The notes under the pieces were generated by a model. It made no database searches and was not told the DNA's origin. It saw nothing but the letters and a program-made list of their open reading frames with translations. Positions 23,069 through 28,650 of a stretch of DNA of 28,650 bases are shown one piece after another. Position numbers and translations under genes: made by a program. The DNA is from a candidate division Hyd24-12 bacterium UBA5074 (GTDB lineage Bacteria > Fermentibacterota > Fermentibacteria > Fermentibacterales > Fermentibacteraceae): contig DIAQ01000066.1 of assembly GCA_002414865.1 (NCBI GenBank), forward strand, positions 1 through 28,650, written 5' to 3'. Each line of letters starts with the position of its first letter. Position 1 is the first letter of the stretch.

Positions 23069-24493
23069 CTACTGCCTGACTATCGAGCTCTTCCCGTCGG
23101 GCTGATCGCGAACCGAGTATCCAGCTGCGGACAGGGTGTCCCTCATCCTGTCCGCTTCCGCGTACAGCCTCCCCTTCCGCATGGCCTCCCTGGCCTCCCC
23201 CAGCGCAGCCAGAAGGGCATCGACGCCTGAGACGGCGGAAGGCGCTCCGGGTCTCAGCCCCAGCACATCGGCCGGCAGGTCGTCGAGGGCGAGGGCGGCA
23301 AGCGCCCTGTCCCCGTCGCCGCAGGGCGCGTCCAGGATCGAATTGGCCTTCCTCGTGAACTCGAAGAGCGATGCCACCGCGCCGGGCGTGTCCAGGTCAT
23401 CGTCCAGCGCCCTCGTGATGCCTTCCTTCAGCTCCGCCGCCGCGGAGGTCATGGCCTCTCCGGGGGCAGCCCCAGCCGGGCTTCCGGAAACCCTCCGCCT
23501 GAGCTCCACCAGCCTTTCCCAGGCGCTCTTCGCCGACTGGAGCCCCTCCGGGGTGAAATCGAGAGGGCTCCGGTAATGGCTGCGGAGGATGTAGAGCCTC
23601 ACCACCATGGGGTCGTAGTCCGAGAATATCTGCTTGAGGGTTATGAAGTTGCCCAGGCTCTTGCCCATCTTCGTGCCACCCACGGTCACCATGTTGTTGT
23701 GCAGCCAGAAGCGCACGAACTGCCTCCCGGTTGCGGCCTCGCTCTGCGCCCTCTCGGACTCGTGGTGCGGGAACACGTTCTCGAGCCCTCCGCCATGGAT
23801 GTCGACGGTCTCGCCGAGGTAGCGCATGGCCATGGCCGAGCATTCGAGATGCCAGCCCGGGTATCCGGCACCCCACGGTGAGCGCCACTTGAGGATATGA
23901 CCTGGCAGGGCCGCCTTCCAGAGGGCGAAGTCCCTGGGGTCCCGCTTGCCCGGGGCGGCCTCGACCCTGGCGCCCGGGATCAGGTCAGCCGGGATCCTTC
24001 CCGACAGCGCGCCGTATCCTGGGAACGACTCCACGGAGAAATACACGCTGCCGTCTGCCTCGTAGGCGTTCCCCTTCGCGAGCAGGTTCTCGACGAGCTC
24101 GATCTGCTCGGGGATATGGCCCGAGGCTCGCGGAGAGATGTCCGGCCTGATGTTGCCCAGGGCATCCATATCCTCGAAATAGGATGCGGTGTATCTCTCT
24201 GCGAGCTCCATGGGCTCGACCCGCTCGATCGCGGCCTGTTTCTGGACCTTGTCCTCGCCGGAGTCGGCGTCGTCGGTCAGGTGCCCCACATCCGTTATGT
24301 TCTGCACGTATCTGACCCTGTAGCCACTCCTCGCGAGCCACCTCACCAGAACGTCGAAGCCCGTGTAGCTCTTGCCATGACCGAGGTGGCTGTCCCCGTA
24401 TACGGTGGGACCGCAGACATAGACACCGGCGAACGGGGGTGAGAGGGGAACGAACTCCTGCCTCGCTCCGCCCAGGGTGTTCGTCAGTATCAT
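23069..24493 (-). CDS. cysS: Cysteinyl-tRNA synthetase
   Basis: A 474-aa class I synthetase. YVCGPTVYGDSHLGHGKSY contains the first zinc cysteine and the HIGH motif as HLGH. WHLECSAMAMRYLG and GGGLENVFPHHESERAQSE supply the remaining zinc ligands and substrate contacts. KMGKSLGNFITL is the KMSKS loop (KMGKS variant). The DALR-type helical C-terminus follows (DDDLDTPGAVASLFEF). ATG at 24493 overlaps the trpS stop as ATGA. The gene is the last in the cell-wall/synthetase operon. Length and motifs are normal. Confidence 0.96.
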   Translation of the reverse strand: MILTNTLGGARQEFVPLSPPFAGVYVCGPTVYGDSHLGHGKSYTGFDVLVRWLARSGYRVRYVQNITDVGHLTDDADSGEDKVQKQAAIERVEPMELAERYTASYFEDMDALGNIRPDISPRASGHIPEQIELVENLLAKGNAYEADGSVYFSVESFPGYGALSGRIPADLIPGARVEAAPGKRDPRDFALWKAALPGHILKWRSPWGAGYPGWHLECSAMAMRYLGETVDIHGGGLENVFPHHESERAQSEAATGRQFVRFWLHNNMVTVGGTKMGKSLGNFITLKQIFSDYDPMVVRLYILRSHYRSPLDFTPEGLQSAKSAWERLVELRRRVSGSPAGAAPGEAMTSAAAELKEGITRALDDDLDTPGAVASLFEFTRKANSILDAPCGDGDRALAALALDDLPADVLGLRPGAPSAVSGVDALLAALGEAREAMRKGRLYAEADRMRDTLSAAGYSVRDQPDGKSSIVRQ

Positions 24494-25491
24494 TCCAGGC
24501 CCTTTCCTGAGAAGTAATCCATGCTCATGGCGGGGCGGACCATGCCGAGCGTGGCCTCACCCTCCCGCCGGGCTCTCTCGGTGCCGCTTTCGAGGATCTC
24601 GTCGAGCACCCGCCTCGACGAGAAGCCCAGGCGCCTCTCGCGCATGGGCTCCAGGAAAGCCTCGAGGACCTCCAGCAGCCTCTTCTTGCATGCGACGCAC
24701 CCTACGGCGCCGGCCCTGCATCTCGAGACGATGTCCTCGTGCTCGCCCTGGTTGAAGGCTGCGTGATACGCGCAGATGGTGCAGATCTCGGGATGGCCCG
24801 GGTCGGTCTTGTGGATCCTGGCCGGATCCGTCACCGCCGACATCACCTTCTCGCGCACGGAGGCCGGCTCGTCATTGAGGTAGATGCAGTTGCCCATGGA
24901 CTTGGACATCTTGGCCGCGCCGTCCAGGCCCACGAGGCGCGGGATGCGGCTGACCATGGCGTCGGGCTCCGGGAAGACCTTGCCGTACAGTTCGTTGAAC
25001 CGGCGGGCCACGAACCGTGTGATCTCTATGTGGGGCAGCTGGTCCTCGCCCACCGGGACCAGGTCGGCCCTGCAGAAGAGGATGTCTGCAGCCTGGCTCA
25101 CGGGATAGCCCAGGAAGCCGTAGGTCATGTCGGTGTATCCGTAGGCGGCCGCTTCCGTCTTGATCGTGGGATTGTGCCGCAGCCTGTTCACGGTGACGAA
25201 CATCGAGAAGAAGACTGTCAGCTCCGCGATGGCAGGGACCATGCTCTGGACGAAGATGCACACCTTCCCGGGATCCAGGCCCGCCGCCAGATTGTCCAGC
25301 GCCACCTGCCTCACGTCGCCCGCCAGGGCCTCCGGCCTGTCGAAATTGGTGGTGAGCGCCTGCACGTCGGCGATGATGATGAATGTGTCGTACTCGTCCT
25401 GCAGGGCGACCCTGTTGGACAGCGAGCCGACGAAGTGGCCAAGGTGAAGCGGCCCGGTGGGCCTCTCCCCCGTCAGTATCCTGCGCTTCAT
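24490..25491 (-). CDS. trpS: Tryptophanyl-tRNA synthetase with iron-sulfur-type cysteine motif
   Basis: A 333-aa class I synthetase. RPTGPLHLGHFVGSL holds the HIGH motif, GYPVSQAADILF and VPVGEDQLPHIE bind tryptophan and ATP, and AAKMSKSMGN is the KMSKS loop. Cysteines at 237, 258, 265 and 268 have spacing C-x20-C-x6-C-x2-C, close to the C-x22-C-x6-C-x2-C of Thermotoga maritima TrpRS, which binds a 4Fe-4S cluster near the anticodon-binding region. A further Cys240 is present. ATG at 25491 overlaps the kinase stop as ATGA; the long upstream in-frame extension is not coding. Confidence 0.96.
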   Translation of the reverse strand: MKRRILTGERPTGPLHLGHFVGSLSNRVALQDEYDTFIIIADVQALTTNFDRPEALAGDVRQVALDNLAAGLDPGKVCIFVQSMVPAIAELTVFFSMFVTVNRLRHNPTIKTEAAAYGYTDMTYGFLGYPVSQAADILFCRADLVPVGEDQLPHIEITRFVARRFNELYGKVFPEPDAMVSRIPRLVGLDGAAKMSKSMGNCIYLNDEPASVREKVMSAVTDPARIHKTDPGHPEICTICAYHAAFNQGEHEDIVSRCRAGAVGCVACKKRLLEVLEAFLEPMRERRLGFSSRRVLDEILESGTERARREGEATLGMVRPAMSMDYFSGKGLE

Positions 25492-26501
25492 CTCCCCTCC
25501 CGCACCGGGACGGGGATCAGTGCCCGCCCCTCCCGGAATCCCCTGAGATCGATCTCGTTGACGCAATTGTCGAGGACCCGGTACACGGAGTCGACCAGGC
25601 CTCTCAGCCTCGGACAGATCTGCGCATACCCACCGAGATAGCCCAGCGTCCTGGGCAGGCTCGCGAGGTAGTCCTCCCTCTCGTAGGCACGATACTGGAA
25701 GGCGAATGTGCCGGCTGCCTTCAGGCTCCTCTGGCACGCCACGGCCGCGACGCGGAACATGTTGGACCTCCCCGTGGAGGACAGGAACCTCCGCGAGAGG
25801 GCCTCCCACTCGGTCCCGCAGTCGATGTAGCTGTCCCGCAGCAGGCTGGCCAGATCGTATTCGGGAGGGCCGAACCTGGCGTCCTGCCAGTCGACCATGA
25901 CGAGCCTGCCGTTGGAGACCATCAGGTTCGCTGAGTGGAAGTCCCTGTGGGTGAAGACCCTCACTCCGTCGGCCGCCAGGGCGCAAAGCTCCCTGAAGTG
26001 CGTCTGCAGGGCTGTGACCTCGTCGGAGGACACTCCTAGCAGCCTGAAGAAGAGGTGCTCCAGCGTATGGTCGAGCTCGGCCATGAAGAAGTTGGCTGTG
26101 AAGTGCCTGCGGCCCGCTATCGAATCGGCGCACACCGCGCTCGTGAGTTCCCTCTGCATGCGCTCGAGCAGCTCCAGCGCCTCGTCGAGACGCTCCGAGT
26201 ACTGCGGGGCGGGCAGGTCGAGGAGCCTGCAATCGCCGAGGTCCTCCATGAGCGCCCATCCCGCCGGCGAGTCGCAGTGCAGGATGCGCGGAACGGGGAA
26301 TCCTCGCGAGGAGAGCAGATTGTTGATGTCCAGCCACGAGTCGATCGGGATGCGCCCGCTGTCCATGGCGACGAACGAGGAGGTGCCGTCGGACACCCGG
26401 TAGAAGCTCCTGCGCGAGGCGTCCTTCTCCATGCTGGAGATCCCTGCGGCCTTCCCCACCCTTCGATGGACCCACTGCTCGAAGGCGCTGTTCTCGGGCA
26501 T
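25488..26501 (-). CDS. amgK: AmgK-like sugar kinase (aminoglycoside-phosphotransferase fold)
   Basis: A 337-aa APH-fold kinase. KDASRRSFYRV is the N-lobe opening shared with AmgK. FTHRDFHSANLMV has the catalytic Asp187, and MVDWQDARFGPPEYDLASLL contains the metal-binding Asp204. This motif pair closely follows Pseudomonas AmgK, the anomeric kinase making MurNAc-1-phosphate and GlcNAc-1-phosphate. The adjacent sugar nucleotidyltransferase gene, overlapping by one base, supports this. Substrate is inferred, since other APH kinases share the fold. ATG at 26501. Confidence 0.72.
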   Translation of the reverse strand: MPENSAFEQWVHRRVGKAAGISSMEKDASRRSFYRVSDGTSSFVAMDSGRIPIDSWLDINNLLSSRGFPVPRILHCDSPAGWALMEDLGDCRLLDLPAPQYSERLDEALELLERMQRELTSAVCADSIAGRRHFTANFFMAELDHTLEHLFFRLLGVSSDEVTALQTHFRELCALAADGVRVFTHRDFHSANLMVSNGRLVMVDWQDARFGPPEYDLASLLRDSYIDCGTEWEALSRRFLSSTGRSNMFRVAAVACQRSLKAAGTFAFQYRAYEREDYLASLPRTLGYLGGYAQICPRLRGLVDSVYRVLDNCVNEIDLRGFREGRALIPVPVREGR

Positions 26502-27355
26502 CAGTCGTCAGACCCCCACTCGCACAGCCAGGGCAGCACCTGTCCGGCGAGAACCCCCCCGCCGAGGCGGGAACCCTCCAGCATCACCGAATCGGAGAGT
26601 ACGGCTCCGGATGCGACCACGCACGACCCGTCCACGAACCAGCTCCCGGAAAGGACCGCCCCGTCGTCGATCCGCGCCGTCGGGGAGATATAGCTGCCGG
26701 TGGCCAGCAGCGCCCGCCTGTACGACTCGGCGGTTCCGGTATCGAGCCACGGCCCGGACTCCGTCCATGCCCTCAGCCGCAACCCGGCTGAGAGCGCCGC
26801 CCCGGCGAGCTCTCCGAAGAAGGTCCCGCATCGAAGCCCCCTGGCGATGGACAGAAGCCGTGGAGATACGATCGATATGCCCCAGTAGTGCATGGGTTTC
26901 CCGCCCGGTACCCCGAAGGAGCCCCCGTCGGCAACCGGGACGGTCCCGTAGCCGCCTTCACCGGGCGGATCGCCCACGACCGCTGTCCAGTCGCTGCCGG
27001 AGGACATGTGCGCCGACAGCATGGCGGCCCAGTCGGCATCGCAGACCATATCTGTGTTCGAGACCAGCCACGCCCCCTCGGGGCGGCTCTCCCCGAGCCT
27101 CGCAAGGGTTCCGACGACGCCCAGGGGCCTGGGCTCGAACAGCACTTCGCAACCTCTGCGGGCCGCGCGGCGGACCTCCGCCTCGACCATCCCCGGGCAC
27201 CTGGACGCGTTGGCGCACAACCTCGCCGGGAGCAGGGACGAGAGTCCGGAGGCCAGTCTTCCGAGCACCGTGCCCCCATGCCAGGGCAGGAGGCACTTCG
27301 GGCGCAAAAGAGAAAGGGGCTCGGCTCTGCGGCCAAGCCCGGCCGTCAGGAGCAG
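26501..27355 (-). CDS. NDP-sugar pyrophosphorylase-like nucleotidyltransferase with left-handed beta-helix tail (MurU-like)
   Basis: About 284 aa. The nucleotide-binding N-terminus LLTAGLGRRAEPLSLLRPKC, then LLPW, corresponds to the LAAGxGxRxxPLTxxxPKxLLP signature. VSNTDMVCDADW supplies the metal-binding Asp, and WLDTGTAESYRRAL is the usual sugar-binding block. A short hexapeptide beta-helix follows (YISPTARIDDGAVLSGS). Pseudomonas MurU lacks such a tail. The first standard start (TTG, 27307) lies after the AGxGxR loop and would delete the active site. The reading frame is open upstream, and CTG at 27355 or CTG at 27349 (with GAAGGGG 8 nt upstream) keeps it. A sequencing frameshift is the main alternative. 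Pairing with the AmgK-like kinase suggests UDP-MurNAc or UDP-GlcNAc formation; this is inference. Confidence 0.68.
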   Translation of the reverse strand: MLLTAGLGRRAEPLSLLRPKCLLPWHGGTVLGRLASGLSSLLPARLCANASRCPGMVEAEVRRAARRGCEVLFEPRPLGVVGTLARLGESRPEGAWLVSNTDMVCDADWAAMLSAHMSSGSDWTAVVGDPPGEGGYGTVPVADGGSFGVPGGKPMHYWGISIVSPRLLSIARGLRCGTFFGELAGAALSAGLRLRAWTESGPWLDTGTAESYRRALLATGSYISPTARIDDGAVLSGSWFVDGSCVVASGAVLSDSVMLEGSRLGGGVLAGQVLPWLCEWGSDD

Positions 27356-27383
27356 AACCCCTTCGAGACCAGAATGCGGAGCT

Positions 27384-27584
27384 TCAGCCGTATATCTGCT
27401 TCTTGTTGCAGTCGCAGAGCTTGACGCGCCTGCGCTGAGGGCGCCAGTTGCCCCTGTCGTCGGTGATGGAGGCGATCATCACGACCGGTACCCTCTCCTT
27501 GCCGCAGACCGGACAGGTCTCCTTCACTATCGAGCGGGCCTCGTGGGCCAGCTTGGCCGCGAATGTTCTCTCCTTCTTAGGCAT
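27384..27584 (-). CDS. Small zinc-ribbon protein of unknown function
   Basis: A 66-aa basic protein, MPKKERTFAAKLAHEARS at the start. CPVCGKE in the middle and CDCNKKQIYG at the end form a CxxC...CxC pair, a likely zinc ribbon. The layout recalls small ribosome-associated or RNA-binding zinc proteins, but no family was recognised. ATG at 27584 overlaps the stop of the GH57 gene by 8 nt and has GGATGG 8 nt upstream; ATG 27596 is an alternative with no room for an SD. The next gene starts about 28 nt downstream. Confidence 0.65.
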   Translation of the reverse strand: MPKKERTFAAKLAHEARSIVKETCPVCGKERVPVVMIASITDDRGNWRPQRRRVKLCDCNKKQIYG

Positions 27585-28650
27585 TTGAGCATCCATCCCG
27601 CCCGGTCATCGCTGGGACCGAGCCTGCGAGGGTCATAACCCTGTCCATCCTCTTCCTGTCGCCCGTGCAGGAGAGGGCTGCAAAAGCCGTCTCCAGCATT
27701 GACGATATGCCGCGCCTGACCTCGATGTCGCTCCTGCGGCCCGGCGCAGCCCACCAAAACGGGCACGAGTATAACATTCTGTCGGCCAGCAGGGCAACGC
27801 CGTCGCAGCCGCAGGCTCTCGCCCAGCCGAGCACTTCGTCTCTGAGTGCGCGGAGGGCGGCATGGTCGGGAACGCCGGGATCGTCCCAGAGAGGCCAGGG
27901 CTTTCCTGCAGCCGAATCGGCCGGTGTGGTGGACCATGAGCCGTCGGGTATCGCGACTTCGCGCTGCGGGAACAGCCCCAGGAGATCCGAAGGCGAGGAG
28001 AGCCTGGCCCCGGCGGATGTCGTGACGCCCTCGAGGAACGGGGCGAGGAACTCCTCGACGCCCCCCTTCCTGTGGTGCCCGAAAGTCTCCCCGTCCAGAG
28101 CCACCAGCAGGTATCCGTCGGCCTCCGGCCCGAGCCACTCCGAGAGGCCGGCCGGGATATCGCGCGCGAAACGGGCTCCGTCGTCCCCGTGGAAGGCTAT
28201 CCTGTTGCTCCACATATTGCTCCTGAGGAAGACGGGGATGCCCTCGCAGGCCGGTATCCAGTCGCCCGGGGCGGAGCCGCCGGCCGTAAGGAAGGGCAGG
28301 TCGTCGGTCACGGTCCAGGAGAACCCGAGCCGTCTCAGCACCTGCAGCACCTTGCGGGAGAGGGCCATCTCGGGAGGGAAGAACCCCTCGGGGTCCGATT
28401 TCCAGCCCAGCTCCATCCGGTTGCCCTCGTTGTTCAGGGCGGTCTGCCTCTCCATCTCCGGCTCGGGGATCAGCGGATAGATGGGGTGCCAGGCTCCGGA
28501 GCCCGTGAACTCCACGTTCCCGCAGCCGGCCAGCCGGGACAGTGTAGGCGAACCGGTCCGGGCGAGCTGCTCCGTGAGGGAATAGTTGATGTTCACCACG
28601 ACCCTCGCCCCGGTCGAGAGGAGCAGTGAAGACACCGGCCCGTAGCACTC
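27577..28650 (-). CDS. Glycoside hydrolase family 57-like enzyme, C-terminal 357 residues
   Basis: The open frame continues past the window end, so the N-terminus is missing. ARVVVNINYSLTEQLARTG is the GH57 strand after the first His motif. SDPEGFFPPEMALSRKVL carries the likely nucleophile Glu, and LLVALDGETFGHHRKGG carries the likely acid/base Asp with the FGHH block. Both catalytic positions appear intact. GH57 enzymes are mostly alpha-glucan active (amylase, branching, 4-alpha-glucanotransferase, alpha-galactosidase); which one is unclear, and GH57-like deacetylases are not excluded. It is the first visible gene of the operon leading to cysS. The GTG at 28635 is an internal codon, not a proven start. 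Confidence 0.82.
   Translation of the reverse strand, partial: ECYGPVSSLLLSTGARVVVNINYSLTEQLARTGSPTLSRLAGCGNVEFTGSGAWHPIYPLIPEPEMERQTALNNEGNRMELGWKSDPEGFFPPEMALSRKVLQVLRRLGFSWTVTDDLPFLTAGGSAPGDWIPACEGIPVFLRSNMWSNRIAFHGDDGARFARDIPAGLSEWLGPEADGYLLVALDGETFGHHRKGGVEEFLAPFLEGVTTSAGARLSSPSDLLGLFPQREVAIPDGSWSTTPADSAAGKPWPLWDDPGVPDHAALRALRDEVLGWARACGCDGVALLADRMLYSCPFWWAAPGRRSDIEVRRGISSMLETAFAALSCTGDRKRMDRVMTLAGSVPAMTGRDGCSNA

Noticed and set aside
25492..26475. N-terminal extension of the trpS frame
   Set aside because: It lies inside the AmgK-like gene and shows no TrpRS similarity; ATG 25491 gives the normal TrpRS start.
26501..27307. TTG at 27307 as the start of the nucleotidyltransferase
   Set aside because: It would remove the AGLGRR nucleotide-binding loop that is conserved in frame just upstream.

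Overview
The window is GC-rich bacterial chromosome packed with overlapping genes. Nearly all genes lie on the minus strand; only tRNA-Leu and rpsT are on the plus strand. No phage, transposon, CRISPR or integrase signal was seen. Most genes are housekeeping: tRNAs, purH, nadE, rnr, rarA, pcm, apt, cysS, trpS and rpsT. Several others are typical of uncultured Gram-negative phyla with secreted, modular proteins: an M14 carboxypeptidase with a C-terminal sorting/Ig-like tail, an NHL-repeat protein, a GH57 enzyme and a GGDEF-HEAT fusion. The carboxypeptidase tail points to the FCB superphylum (for example Fermentibacteria- or Eisenbacteria-like lineages). This placement is inference from domain style, not a phylogeny.

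Region 1 (1-1763). A zinc-ribbon coiled-coil protein is cut by the window start. Upstream of it are tRNA-Val and a CAU-anticodon tRNA (probably Ile2) that share one promoter and end at a classic U-tract terminator. A divergent tRNA-Leu(CAA) is followed by three tandem perfect hairpins. A PAS-receiver protein follows with its own promoter.

Region 2 (1802-16301). This looks like one minus-strand operon of eleven genes, almost every junction an overlap of 1-86 nt. In transcription order they are rarA, pcm, a degenerate histidine-kinase/phosphotransferase-like protein, rnr, nadE, purH, a soluble lytic transglycosylase, an NHL-propeller protein, two CNNM/CorC-type membrane proteins and a receiver-like/GGDEF/HEAT protein. 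The -10 box lies 6 nt from the rarA start codon, so the first message may be leaderless.

Region 3 (16344-22671). Reading down the minus strand: M14 carboxypeptidase, DnaJ-domain protein and MerR regulator; then tRNA-Pro(GGG) leading a second isoaspartyl methyltransferase and a COG2426 membrane protein; then tRNA-Pro(CGG) leading a TIGR00725/LOG-like protein and apt; then a lipoprotein with its own promoter and a strong terminator. Two operons here appear to be headed by a tRNA gene.

Region 4 (22694-28650). rpsT (S20, UUG start) has a sigma70-type promoter and runs into cysS from the other side. The minus-strand operon is GH57 enzyme (cut by the window end), small zinc-ribbon protein, sugar nucleotidyltransferase, AmgK-like kinase, trpS, cysS. 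The kinase/nucleotidyltransferase pair resembles the AmgK-MurU cell-wall recycling pair. TrpRS carries the cysteine spacing of iron-sulfur TrpRS enzymes.

Two genes (CorC-type and nucleotidyltransferase) lose conserved N-terminal sequence unless a CTG or other non-standard start is used. All functional calls come from reading motifs by eye; no database search was run.
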